Shown piece by piece: positions 34,551-42,961 of a stretch of 64,000 nucleotides of DNA. The stretch comes from an uncultured Paracoccaceae bacterium (GTDB lineage Bacteria; Pseudomonadota; Alphaproteobacteria; Rhodobacterales; Rhodobacteraceae): contig CANLYJ010000006.1 in the NCBI GenBank assembly GCA_947495295.1, positions 1 to 64,000 of the forward strand, read 5' to 3'. Both the position numbers and the translations under genes were made by a program. The number at the start of each line of letters is the position of its first letter. The first letter of the stretch is position 1. The notes under the pieces are model-generated. The model saw only the letters and a list, made by a program, of their open reading frames with translations, ran no database searches and was not told the origin of the DNA.

Positions 34551-35045
34551 ATGCCATATGACGTCCAGATAGACCGCCTGCCCTGCTTTGCGCTATTCGA
34601 TCTAAAAGGTCCGGCTACAGATCTGGCCGCTTGGGCCGACGTCCTGCCTGCCTTTCCCAAAGCGGCGAACACGCTGACCCGCCATAATGGTGTTGATCTG
34701 TGCTTTACCGGACGAAACCGCTGGATATTGCGCGCTGACATCGCACGCGAAGACGCCCTGATTGCTGCTTTGCGGCCAGAGAAAGCGCCGCCCGAAATCA
34801 GCATCACCCGCGTTTCTGACACGCTGACCTTCTTTCGCATCACCGGCCCTGACGCGGCGCAAGTGATGTTGATCGGTTGCCCGCTTGATCTGCACGATAG
34901 CGTCTTTGGACCAGATGCGGTCAGCTACTCAGAGTTTTTCGGACTCAAAGCGCTGGTCATGCGTTGTGAAGGCGGTTTTGACTGCGCGGTCGAACAGAGC
35001 TTTGGCGATATGGTCGCCGATTATCTGTCACGGGCGACAGCATGA
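34551..35045 (+). CDS. soxG: Sarcosine oxidase, gamma subunit
   Basis: A 164-residue subunit with low but recognisable SoxG/GcvT-like character: PCFALFDLKGPATDLAAWADVLPAFPKAANT, FTGRNRWILRAD, then ITRVSDTLTFFRITGPDAAQVMLIGCPLDLH, the best conserved part. It follows soxA by 1 bp. It completes the soxBDAG operon. Ends 3 bp before the convergent Rieske gene. Confidence 0.88.
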   Translation: MPYDVQIDRLPCFALFDLKGPATDLAAWADVLPAFPKAANTLTRHNGVDLCFTGRNRWILRADIAREDALIAALRPEKAPPEISITRVSDTLTFFRITGPDAAQVMLIGCPLDLHDSVFGPDAVSYSEFFGLKALVMRCEGGFDCAVEQSFGDMVADYLSRATA

Positions 35046-35048
35046 AAG

Positions 35049-35366
35049 CTACATCCTGACCTGCACCATACCTTTCGTGACCCGGGTCTCGAACACACGC
35101 ATCGGTTTGGTTGCGGGGGCACCAACCGGCATGCCATCCCGCACATCAAATGCACCCTGATGCAGCGGGCATTCGATGACATGGCCATCAAAATACCCAT
35201 CACATAAATCCGCCCCGCCGTGATTGCACAAAGCCAGTGACGCAAAAATACCGCTGGGCGTGTCATAGATCGCCAGCTTGCGTGGGCCGATGTCGACCCG
35301 CGTTACCCAGCCCTTTTCCAACGCCGACACCGCGATAATATCGCGCCATGGTTTTTCATTGGCCAT
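35049..35366 (-). CDS. Rieske 2Fe-2S ferredoxin
   Basis: A 105-residue soluble Rieske protein. The cluster ligands are CNH (in LALCNHGGADLCDG) and CPLH (in IECPLHQGAFDVRDG) with normal spacing. Such ferredoxins carry electrons to oxygenases. The gene directly follows a membrane desaturase/hydroxylase on the same strand (5-bp gap), so it probably delivers electrons to that enzyme. No dedicated reductase gene is adjacent. Confidence 0.92.
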   Translation of the reverse strand: MANEKPWRDIIAVSALEKGWVTRVDIGPRKLAIYDTPSGIFASLALCNHGGADLCDGYFDGHVIECPLHQGAFDVRDGMPVGAPATKPMRVFETRVTKGMVQVRM

Positions 35367-35371
35367 GGGTC

Positions 35372-36322
35372 TTAATCCTGCGCCGGTCCAGGGCCGCGCA
35401 GGATTTGGCGCAGGATATCACGATGTGCGGCCAGATAACCGCCCGGTTCGACATAGATATGGTCCTTCAGCTTGTCGTGGAGCCGCGGCAAGGCGTGAAA
35501 GGGGACAGAGGCAACATAATGATGTTCGGCGTGGTAATTCATGTTCCAGCACAAGAACCGCCAGGGGGCGGATACCAGATTGGTACGGGTGTTTTCGGAC
35601 ATTTGCGGTACGGTAGGCCGCCCCACATGTTCGGTCATACGGATGAAGCGCATCACGGGTTCCCCCAGAAATAGCGGGATGATCCAATACCAGATCAAAC
35701 CTGACCAGCCGGTGATCACGCTGCCCAGAAACAGCAGCCCGTAAATTGTCAGCATCATCCTTGCATCGCGATAAACGGCGGCATGTTCGACCTGCGGGAT
35801 AAAGCGCAATTCACCGGGGCTTAACCGGCCAAAGGCATGGCGGAACAGTTCGGTGAACTTGCTGCGCCAATAGGGTACCGCCGAAAGATACCAAAGATAC
35901 GCACCGATGGTCTGTGGCAATGGGATCATCTCGGGGTCGTCGCCCGTGGTCTGGGTGTAAGTGTGATGATCACAATGCTCATAACGGAAAAAGCGATGCG
36001 GCAGGATGATGATCAATCCGCAAATCTGCCCGGCCAGATCATTCAGCCAACGGGTACGAAAAACGGTGTAATGCACGCATTCATGCTGCAACGAAAAATG
36101 ATGGACCAGCACGATGCCATGCAGAAACATGGCAGGCCAGATCAGCCAACTGTCCCATGCCAATGTGATCAGGGTCGTTGTTGCCACCAAAACCAGCAGC
36201 CAAATTGCCAGTCTGCGAAATGCCGGTGCATCGGACCGGTGCATGAATGATTTCAGGTCTTCGCGTGTCAGTTTTCCCTCGGCCAGGGCCTGTGTCAGCG
36301 GTGTGACGATTGCGTCTGTCAT
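35372..36322 (-). CDS. Membrane fatty acid desaturase/hydroxylase-family protein
   Basis: A 316-residue inner-membrane diiron protein. The three histidine boxes are visible: HHFSLQHECVHYT, HCDHHTYTQ and HAEHHYVA. Hydrophobic helices flank them. Family members insert oxygen or desaturate acyl chains, carotenoids or alkyl groups. Its partner Rieske ferredoxin and the soxBDAG operon next door raise the possibility of acting on an amine- or amino-acid-linked substrate, but nothing in the sequence fixes the substrate. Confidence 0.88.
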   Translation of the reverse strand: MTDAIVTPLTQALAEGKLTREDLKSFMHRSDAPAFRRLAIWLLVLVATTTLITLAWDSWLIWPAMFLHGIVLVHHFSLQHECVHYTVFRTRWLNDLAGQICGLIIILPHRFFRYEHCDHHTYTQTTGDDPEMIPLPQTIGAYLWYLSAVPYWRSKFTELFRHAFGRLSPGELRFIPQVEHAAVYRDARMMLTIYGLLFLGSVITGWSGLIWYWIIPLFLGEPVMRFIRMTEHVGRPTVPQMSENTRTNLVSAPWRFLCWNMNYHAEHHYVASVPFHALPRLHDKLKDHIYVEPGGYLAAHRDILRQILRGPGPAQD

Positions 36323-36442
36323 GAAGATGTCCGTGTGTTTTGCCGGCTTGGGTCATCTTGATCCTGCAACGCCAGCGCCGGAGACGGGAGTGCTCCGCAC
36401 CATGGGGGTCGGCTCATCTCGCCCCCATTGGCGAAGAATAAA

Positions 36443-37546
36443 TCAAACGCTGACAGCTTTTTCAAGCATCTGGCGCATCCCGATATCTCTGTCGGGATGG
36501 TCAAATAGTGCTGCAGCACAGGGATATTCGCGCAGGATCGCAGGACCAGATGGCAGGCGCGCTGCATGAAAGACGCCATTATCCCAGTAGGTCACACCAT
36601 CCACGATGATCGTTGGATCAAATACATTCCAACTTATTTCGCCGGGCGCATAGGCACCGCAGGTGTGAAAATGCAGGACCCGTGGATTGCCAAATGCGGT
36701 CCCGCCCCAGCGTTCATAATTGTCACGCATATCCCATGGATAGCCACAGCCGGGGTGTATGCCCGCATGCCAAGAATGTACAAAATCACGCTCAATCCCG
36801 AAACGCGTTGCGATGCGATCATATTGCGCCTCTGCGCGGGCAACATCGGCTGGGGCACCTTCGAAACGCCGCAGGCGTCCGCTTTCCATCATTGCAAAGA
36901 CCGGGTGGTCAAATTCTATCGTATAATCGTCGTAGTATTTTGACCCTGTGCCAGTCAGGAATGTCAGCGCCACGCGGCCGGTAAAGCTATGCGCCGGAAC
37001 CGGGGTGAAAACGGACATCGGAAACCGCAAAACAGATGTGTCACCCGCTGGGGTCAGGTTCATCTGCGGGCGACCGCGCACATCCGTTCCCAAGGGACAC
37101 GTGATATGGACGTCACCGGCCGCCGCCAACAGGTTATTGACCCCCGTCTTGATACGCAGAAACGCATCGTGATGCCCATTGGCCAGCCCCGACCCGAATA
37201 GCTCGCGGTTCAGGGCAAAACTGACGATGATCTTCTTGTCCTGTGGCATCTGGGAAAACCGGAGCTGATCGCCCAGCCGGGCCAGAAACAGGATAATATC
37301 CGCAGCCTCGAACCGGGCAAGCAATGCAGGGGGCAGATGCGGATTGTCGGCGTTAAAGCCTACATTGACTGCATCGACCTGCAATCCCATCTCCAGCCCG
37401 GCCTTTGTCACCACGCTGACGGCAGTTTTGTCGTAATACCCGTATTCCGGCGGTTCAAATGCGATCAAAAGCCGGTCGCCGGGCTGCGCATTTGCACAGT
37501 TTTCCAGTAAATTACGCGCACCCCGCGCAGGCGTCATATCCGGCAT
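36443..37546 (-). CDS. M29-like aminopeptidase family protein
   Basis: A 367-residue cytosolic protein resembling the aminopeptidase T/M29-like group (COG2309-type). It begins RGARNLLENCANAQPGDRLLIAFEPPEYGYYD, contains the GTDVRGRP segment, and has a C-terminal part rich in potential metal ligands (WHAGIHPGCGYPWDMRDN; RVLHFHTCGAYAPGEISWNVFDPTI). If correct it is a metal-dependent peptidase, but some members of this group have amide or other small-molecule substrates. It is in the same orientation as the desaturase/Rieske pair, 120 bp upstream. Confidence 0.6.
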   Translation of the reverse strand: MPDMTPARGARNLLENCANAQPGDRLLIAFEPPEYGYYDKTAVSVVTKAGLEMGLQVDAVNVGFNADNPHLPPALLARFEAADIILFLARLGDQLRFSQMPQDKKIIVSFALNRELFGSGLANGHHDAFLRIKTGVNNLLAAAGDVHITCPLGTDVRGRPQMNLTPAGDTSVLRFPMSVFTPVPAHSFTGRVALTFLTGTGSKYYDDYTIEFDHPVFAMMESGRLRRFEGAPADVARAEAQYDRIATRFGIERDFVHSWHAGIHPGCGYPWDMRDNYERWGGTAFGNPRVLHFHTCGAYAPGEISWNVFDPTIIVDGVTYWDNGVFHAARLPSGPAILREYPCAAALFDHPDRDIGMRQMLEKAVSV

Positions 37547-37765
37547 CGTTGCCTCTGGCTGAACCCGTCAGGTGACGGTAGCGCGGGCAGGGTTCATCAC
37601 ATATCTGAAAGTGTTAATAACGCGCATTAGGTGTTCTAATGCCGCGACTGAACCGTGTTGCACAACACCGTCAGGTCCGTTGACGCTGCGGTCTGGTCGC
37701 CGTGGGCATTTTGCCGCATAGTGACCTTGCGCGTTCACGATCGGACGCCATGAACGGAGAGCCGC
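37547..37765. promoter_or_regulatory. Divergent promoter region with two dyads
   Basis: 219 bp between the peptidase gene (minus) and the aminotransferase gene (plus). It contains GCATTAG-5nt-CTAATGC at 37624-37642 and GTGTTG-CA-CAACAC at 37655-37668, both perfect dyads 12 bp apart. They look like operator sites for regulator(s) acting on one or both divergent genes. Confidence 0.55.
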
Positions 37766-39085
37766 ATGAGCCATGTATTCCCACGTCATTGCCGGTCCGA
37801 CTTGCCCGCGGCCAAGCGCGGCGAAGGATGCTACTTGATCGACCAGAATGGCAAACGGTATTTCGATGGCTCCGGTGGGGCGGCAGTGTCTTGCCTTGGC
37901 CATTCCAACGAACGGGTCAAACAGGCGATCAAGGATCAGGTTGACGAACTTGCCTTTGCCCATACCGGTTTTTTCACCTCCGACCCGGCCGAAGCATTGG
38001 CGGAGCTTCTGATCACGCATGCCCCCGGCGATCTGGATCGGGTCTATTTTGTCTCTGGTGGGTCAGAAGCCGTTGAGGCAGCGTTGAAACTGGCCCGGCA
38101 ATATCACGTTGAACGTGGTGAGCCGCAGCGCCGACATCTTATTGCGCGCCGCCAAAGCTATCACGGCAACACCCTTGGTGCCCTGGCCGCAGGCGGCAAC
38201 CAGTGGCGGCGGTCCCAGTTCGAACCGATCCTGATCGACGTCAGCCATATCGCGCCTTGTTACGAATATGCGGAACGGCCCGAGGGTGAGAGCGCCTACG
38301 ACTACGGTCAGCGCGTGGCGAACGAGTTGGAACAAGAGATTCTGCGTCTGGGTTCGGACAGCGTCATGGCCTTTATCGCCGAACCCGTCGTTGGCGCCAC
38401 GCTTGGTGCCGTCCCCCCGGTCGATGGCTACTTCAAACGGGTCCGCGAGATTTGTGACCAATATGGCGTCCTGCTGATCCTTGACGAGGTGATGTGTGGC
38501 ATGGGCCGAACCGGCCATCTTTTCGCTTGCGAGGCGGATGGCATTACCCCCGATATCGTGACCATCGCCAAGGGGCTTGGGGCCGGGTATCAGCCGATTG
38601 GCGCGATGCTCTGTACTGGTCAGATATACGATACGATCGCTGCCGGGTCGGGTTTGTTCCAGCACGGGCATACCTATATCGGCCACCCGACAGCCTGTGC
38701 TGCAGGACTGGCTGTGGTGAACACAATTCTGGATGACAACCTTGTCGGGCGTGTGCGTGACATGGGGGCAAAGCTGGAAATAGCGTTGCATGATGCATTG
38801 GGGCAGCATGCACATGTCGGTGATATCCGGGGCCGTGGGTTGTTCTGGGGCGTCGAATTTGTTGCAGATCGCGGGGCCAAGCAACCGTTTGACCCTGCCA
38901 AAGGCCTTGCTGGCAAGCTGAAGAAAGCAGCCTTTGCAGAAGGTCTGATCTGTTACCCCATGCCCGGCACCCGTGATGGCAAACAGGGCGACCACGTTCT
39001 GCTCGCCCCGCCCTTCATCATGGACGACGAACATGTGACGGAAATCACGGACAAGCTGACCCGGGCCATTGATCAGGTGCTGTAG
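37766..39085 (+). CDS. Class III pyridoxal-phosphate aminotransferase
   Basis: A 439-residue PLP enzyme. GSEAVEAALKLARQYH is the phosphate-binding region, HGNTLGA the next block, LILDEVMCGMGRTG holds the conserved Asp, and TIAKGLGAGYQPIGA gives the Schiff-base lysine near residue 269. The family includes beta-alanine/omega-amino acid, ornithine and taurine transaminases. No stringent specificity signature is visible. It is convergent with the enoyl-CoA hydratase gene, with stop codons touching. Confidence 0.92.
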   Translation: MSHVFPRHCRSDLPAAKRGEGCYLIDQNGKRYFDGSGGAAVSCLGHSNERVKQAIKDQVDELAFAHTGFFTSDPAEALAELLITHAPGDLDRVYFVSGGSEAVEAALKLARQYHVERGEPQRRHLIARRQSYHGNTLGALAAGGNQWRRSQFEPILIDVSHIAPCYEYAERPEGESAYDYGQRVANELEQEILRLGSDSVMAFIAEPVVGATLGAVPPVDGYFKRVREICDQYGVLLILDEVMCGMGRTGHLFACEADGITPDIVTIAKGLGAGYQPIGAMLCTGQIYDTIAAGSGLFQHGHTYIGHPTACAAGLAVVNTILDDNLVGRVRDMGAKLEIALHDALGQHAHVGDIRGRGLFWGVEFVADRGAKQPFDPAKGLAGKLKKAAFAEGLICYPMPGTRDGKQGDHVLLAPPFIMDDEHVTEITDKLTRAIDQVL

Positions 39086-39859
39086 CTACCCCGCATCATG
39101 AAATCGCGGTGGCCGCTTTTCGATAAACGCGGCCATGCCTTCTTTTTGGGCCTCTGATCCATAAAGCGCATGGTACATTTGACGTTCGAACTGGATGCCG
39201 CTGTCCAAGGTGCTTTGCGCGGCCATGTTCACACAAGCCCGCGCCATCATCGCGATGTCGCGGGGATATCCGGCAATATCCTGCGCCACCGCCATGGCGG
39301 TCTCGGCCAGATCGGCATCCGGGATCACCCGGCTGACCAGACCCATTTGCAACGCCTCATCCGCCGTGATCATCCGCCCTGTCAGGATCAGATCCATGGC
39401 GCGCGCGCGTCCGATCAGCCGGGTCAGGCGCTGGGTTCCGCCAATGCCGGGAATGCAACCGATCTTGATCTCGGGCTGGCCGAATTTCGCGGCCTCTCCG
39501 GCAAGGATGACGTCACACATCATCGCAACTTCACAGCCACCGCCCAGTGCAAACCCGTTTACAGCGGCCAGCTTGGGCAAGCGCAATGCGGCAAAGCGAT
39601 CCCACCCGGCAAAGTAATCCGCAGCATACATGCTGGCATAATCGTGCAGGGCCAGTTCCTTGATGTCCGCCCCGGCAGCAAAGGCGCGCCCGGTGCCAGT
39701 GAGGACCAAACAGCCGATATCGCTATCCGCGTCAAAGCCGGTCGCGGCATCCAGCACCTCTTGCATGACCTGACTGTTCAGCGCGTTCAGCTTGTCGGGC
39801 CGGTCAAAGCGGATCGTGGCAACACGGCCTGTGACCGCTGTTTCAATTGTCTGATACAT
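39086..39859 (-). CDS. Enoyl-CoA hydratase/isomerase family protein
   Basis: A 257-residue crotonase-fold protein, close to the FadB/PaaF-type norm. Conserved blocks are TGTGRAFAAGADIKEL (first oxyanion segment), GFALGGGCEVAMMCDVILA and the catalytic Glu region IKIGCIPGIGGTQRLTRLIG, so both catalytic glutamates appear present. Start at 39859 (MYQTIETAV) leaves one base to the preceding gene's stop. Last gene of the operon with the reductase, membrane protein and adenylating enzyme. Confidence 0.9.
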   Translation of the reverse strand: MYQTIETAVTGRVATIRFDRPDKLNALNSQVMQEVLDAATGFDADSDIGCLVLTGTGRAFAAGADIKELALHDYASMYAADYFAGWDRFAALRLPKLAAVNGFALGGGCEVAMMCDVILAGEAAKFGQPEIKIGCIPGIGGTQRLTRLIGRARAMDLILTGRMITADEALQMGLVSRVIPDADLAETAMAVAQDIAGYPRDIAMMARACVNMAAQSTLDSGIQFERQMYHALYGSEAQKEGMAAFIEKRPPRFHDAG

Positions 39860-39860
39860 C

Positions 39861-40478
39861 TCAACTATCCCAGATCGCGCCATAGGCGGGGATGCCAAGG
39901 CTTTCCATGTCATGCACCACACGGCGGGTCAGTTTCTGGTTTGCAATCACGATCACAGCTTCGGCCCCGGTTTCGCGGACGGCTTGCAGGGCAAGTGTCG
40001 TCAGATTGGGTTTGCCGTGTTCGTCGGTGTCCCAGATCACCGGGTTTTCGGTATGGGCCTCGATCTCGTCGACAATCGCATCGCCGTAGGTGGCGCGGGG
40101 GCTGCGGGTCGACCAGACAAGGTGGTTCGGTACTTTCCTTTTCAACAGATGCGGCAGGATCGGCCCGATCCCGGATCCGGTGCCGACATAGACAACTTTG
40201 GTAAACAGATCTTCGATCCGGGCGACGCCGGATGTCGTGATCCCTTTAACCCAAACATGGCTGGGCGGGTTTTCGATGAAATCACCGGTCCAGTCGCCCG
40301 CACGGCTGATGGCCAGCCGATAGCCCGGTTTGCCCGGTGTCGGGATATTGGCGAATGAATGGTATTGGCCAAAAGGGGTGTGGGACAGGGCGTTGGAACT
40401 ACCCGCAAACGGGGTGTCTCCATAATCAAACCCGGCAATGACGACGTGGTTCGACGGCTTGTCGATGGTCACCTTCAC
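39861..40478 (-). CDS. Flavin/NAD(P)-binding reductase-like protein of the fungal TmpA-type family
   Basis: A 205-residue protein with PFGQYHSFANIPTPGKPGYRL, RAGDWTGDFIENPPSHVWVKGI and VVYVGTGSGIGPILPHLL. The last is the NAD(P)-binding glycine motif of ferredoxin-reductase-like enzymes, and the first is the short flavin-side segment. I recall nearly the same succession in the C-terminal domain of fungal membrane oxidoreductases fused or linked to adenylating domains (TmpA/TmpB-type). It is shorter than a full FAD+NAD reductase, so the flavin domain is reduced. Encoded directly after the membrane protein (4-bp gap), which it probably docks to. Confidence 0.7.
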   Translation of the reverse strand: MKVTIDKPSNHVVIAGFDYGDTPFAGSSNALSHTPFGQYHSFANIPTPGKPGYRLAISRAGDWTGDFIENPPSHVWVKGITTSGVARIEDLFTKVVYVGTGSGIGPILPHLLKRKVPNHLVWSTRSPRATYGDAIVDEIEAHTENPVIWDTDEHGKPNLTTLALQAVRETGAEAVIVIANQKLTRRVVHDMESLGIPAYGAIWDS

Positions 40479-40481
40479 CCG

Positions 40482-41183
40482 TTACAGCGTTAACCAAGGG
40501 GACACAATCGACAGGGTGATCAGGCACAGCATCCAGAAGGCGGGTGCCTCGGTCAGGCTACCGCCCACATCGCGTGTCATCGACATGGTCTGCGCCCAGA
40601 ACAGGGCCAGCACGGTCCAGCCGACAAAGCGGTGGATGCGTTCGAACACGTCATGAAACCGGGCGCGGATCGGTCCCAGTGCCGAGACGATCATCAGGAC
40701 CATCAAGCCGACCATCACAGCACTAAGGCCCAGGGTCACGTCAGACGGAATAGCCGCGCCGCTGATCCGGTTGGCCGCCATAGCAAAAAGCAGGAAGCCA
40801 AACCAAACGGTCCCGACGACGGTGCCGCCCGAATGCAGCCCGCCGAAATGGAACACTTTGCCAGCGCCCCAGCGGATCCATAAGGGCCAACTGGTCGGTA
40901 TCCGGGTGGCAAGCCAGAACAGGATATTCACCACACGTTGCTGACGGATCAGGATGCCAAGCGACAGATTGATCAGCGCCATATCGGCAATCGGGGCAAG
41001 GGCAAACGCCCCATCCGATAACCAGCGTCCGTCGCGCAGACCAATGGCAAACACAAAAAGGTTCACGGCGACCACCAGGAAAACAAGCCGCCGGTATTCC
41101 ATCAATGACGGGTGGCGGGTGATGCGGCGGACCCGCTTGGCAAAGCCCGCGCGGGGATCAAGGTCAACGGTTTGGGTCGACAT
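40482..41183 (-). CDS. Polytopic membrane protein, ferric-reductase-like
   Basis: A 233-residue inner-membrane protein with about six or seven hydrophobic helices. Two histidine sites, FHFGGLHSGG and ERIHRFVGW, lie at helix ends and could ligate heme as in ferric-reductase-like transmembrane domains. The ATG overlaps the stop of the adenylating-enzyme gene by 1 bp and the reductase gene follows after 4 bp. The natural reading is a membrane electron-transfer module: reductase in the cytoplasm, heme in the membrane. Heme binding is inference. Confidence 0.72.
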   Translation of the reverse strand: MSTQTVDLDPRAGFAKRVRRITRHPSLMEYRRLVFLVVAVNLFVFAIGLRDGRWLSDGAFALAPIADMALINLSLGILIRQQRVVNILFWLATRIPTSWPLWIRWGAGKVFHFGGLHSGGTVVGTVWFGFLLFAMAANRISGAAIPSDVTLGLSAVMVGLMVLMIVSALGPIRARFHDVFERIHRFVGWTVLALFWAQTMSMTRDVGGSLTEAPAFWMLCLITLSIVSPWLTL

Positions 41184-42808
41184 CAGTTCAACTCCACTTT
41201 GCTGGTGGCAATTGCGTCGGCGGCCATTTGCAATAGCAACCGTTTGTCGATCTTGCCGCGCGCGGTGCGGGGTAGCTCATCCAGGGCCAGGACAAGGGTA
41301 GGTTTGTTGTAATAGGGCAGACGGTTCGTCACTGATTGCGTTGCCGTGACGGGGTCAGCGGTCGCGGGCGAGATGAAAGCGACCAGATTGCGGTTGTCAT
41401 ATTTCAGTGTCACGGCCTGTTCGCAGCCTTCTGACGCCTCCAGCGCTGCGGAAACCCCGTCCAGTTCAACGCGAAAGCCGCAGATTTTTACCAGATCATC
41501 GACCCCGCCGAAATGTTCCAGCGCGCCATCCTCGGTCCAGGCGCCCAGATCACGGGTGCGGAACATCTTGTGACCCGGACGGAACGGATCATCGCGATAT
41601 CGGTCCGCCGTCAGCGCGGGGTTGGCCAGATAGCCCATGGTCACACAATCACCGCCCGCCCACATCTCGCCCTTTTGACCGATGGGCAGGGGGGTCAGAT
41701 CGTCATCCAAAACATAGACCGTGTTGTTGGGGGTGGGTCGTCCAATGGACAGGACCGGTTTGTTGGGGAAATGCGGCTCTGCGGTGTTGATGATCGTCGT
41801 CTCGGTTGGGCCGCAGGAATTGTAGAATGCACAGAACGCGGACCATGTGTCCGCCAAGGGGCGCGGGCACGGTTCGCCCGCCACGGCGGCGACCTTGACC
41901 CCATGACAGCGGTCGGCATCCAGTGCATTCAGGATCGACGGAGTCGCGATAAGAATATCCACCTTCTCTGCCGTCTCGGCGATGGACTTGCCACGAATGA
42001 CCAATGTGGCCCCGTTTGATAATGCGCCCAGCGTTTCCCAAGCGGCCATATCAAATGCGATGGACAGGATCTGCCCGACCCGCAAACCTGGGCGCATACC
42101 CAGATCGCCGGGGGACGTTTGCAGGATGTTGCACAGGTTGCGGTGGGTCACCTGCACGCCGTTCGGCACGCCCGTGGTGCCAGAGGTAAACAAAACCATG
42201 GCGCGGTTATCCGGGCGCAGACGGTGTTGCGGCCCGTTCGGCGCGGTATCTGGCAGGCCGGTGTCCTGCATGGTCGTATCAATCGCAATCACGGTTTGAT
42301 CCGCAGTAACAGGAACCTGATCGACAAGATGGCTCAATGACAGGATCACGCGCGCGCCAGTGGCCTTCGCGATATGGCGCAGCGCTTCGGTCGGGGCGAC
42401 ACCGACATGCTGCGGCGCATAGGCGGCACCAACCTTCATGGCGGCCAGAAGGCCCACCAGCATCTCGATGGAACGATGCAGATATAGGCAGACGACATCG
42501 CCGCGCTTGACGCCTTTGGCGGCCAATTGCCCGGCAAGGCGATTTGCGGACGTGTTCAGATCAGCATAGGTAATCCTGTCATCACCACATTCAGCAGCAA
42601 TCGCGTCGGGTTGCCTATGCGCGAAATGCGCAAACCCCTTCAGTATCGTATCAAAGCGGGGGGTGACCTCTGGCCCAAAGCCAAAGGACACAAAGCGTTG
42701 GCGATCCTGCGGGGTCAGGCCTTGCAGCGCCTTTTCCAACGGCGGCGCCAAATAGGTCTGGACGGGAAATACCTGCTGGGACAGCGTGTTTCGGAGTGAG
42801 TGGGGCAT
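41183..42808 (-). CDS. Adenylate-forming enzyme (NRPS-type A domain, stand-alone)
   Basis: A 541-residue AMP-binding protein. An N-terminal leader (RQRFVSFGFGPEVTPRFDTI, residues 37-56) precedes the adenylation core: TSGTTGVPNGV at 208-218, YNSCGPTETTI, a TRD motif, FRVELDGV and the C-terminal TARGKIDKRLL with the catalytic lysine. The phosphate loop has Asn where Lys is usual (PNG instead of PKG). No carrier-protein domain and no phosphopantetheine Ser follows, so the acyl-adenylate must go to a free acceptor or another protein. The 'FGxGP' leader is one I recall from fungal adenylating proteins with membrane reductase partners. First gene of the operon; a strong palindrome sits just upstream. 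Confidence 0.85.
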   Translation of the reverse strand: MPHSLRNTLSQQVFPVQTYLAPPLEKALQGLTPQDRQRFVSFGFGPEVTPRFDTILKGFAHFAHRQPDAIAAECGDDRITYADLNTSANRLAGQLAAKGVKRGDVVCLYLHRSIEMLVGLLAAMKVGAAYAPQHVGVAPTEALRHIAKATGARVILSLSHLVDQVPVTADQTVIAIDTTMQDTGLPDTAPNGPQHRLRPDNRAMVLFTSGTTGVPNGVQVTHRNLCNILQTSPGDLGMRPGLRVGQILSIAFDMAAWETLGALSNGATLVIRGKSIAETAEKVDILIATPSILNALDADRCHGVKVAAVAGEPCPRPLADTWSAFCAFYNSCGPTETTIINTAEPHFPNKPVLSIGRPTPNNTVYVLDDDLTPLPIGQKGEMWAGGDCVTMGYLANPALTADRYRDDPFRPGHKMFRTRDLGAWTEDGALEHFGGVDDLVKICGFRVELDGVSAALEASEGCEQAVTLKYDNRNLVAFISPATADPVTATQSVTNRLPYYNKPTLVLALDELPRTARGKIDKRLLLQMAADAIATSKVELN

Positions 42809-42839
42809 GTATTTTCTCCTGATGGAAATATGCCCTAGA

Positions 42840-42864
42840 AATAATGGGAAAAAATCCCATTATT
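42840..42864. promoter_or_regulatory. Perfect 10-5-10 palindrome before the adenylating-enzyme operon
   Basis: AATAATGGGA (42840-42849) and TCCCATTATT (42855-42864) are perfect inverted repeats with a five-A spacer, 32 bp upstream of the minus-strand operon's first ATG. In this position an operator or 5'-leader hairpin is more likely than a terminator. No dedicated regulator gene is adjacent. Confidence 0.65.
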
Positions 42865-42961
42865 ACATCACAAGATTTAACGTAGCGTCACGACAACGTG
42901 TATATGTGACAGAAATTGGCAAACGCACTACATAATACATTTAAAAATATGGATATTATTG

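Noticed and set aside
30118-35045. Sulfur oxidation (Sox) genes, suggested by the names soxA/B/D
   Set aside because: The sequences are sarcosine oxidase subunits (flavoprotein, zinc delta subunit, GcvT-like domains), not thiosulfate-oxidising proteins.
38063-39034. A 323-codon open frame antisense to the aminotransferase
   Set aside because: The sense strand encodes all conserved aminotransferase motifs; the antisense translation has no family features.
39170-40204. A 344-codon plus-strand frame over the enoyl-CoA hydratase and reductase genes
   Set aside because: Antisense shadow with no recognisable motif; the minus-strand genes are well supported.
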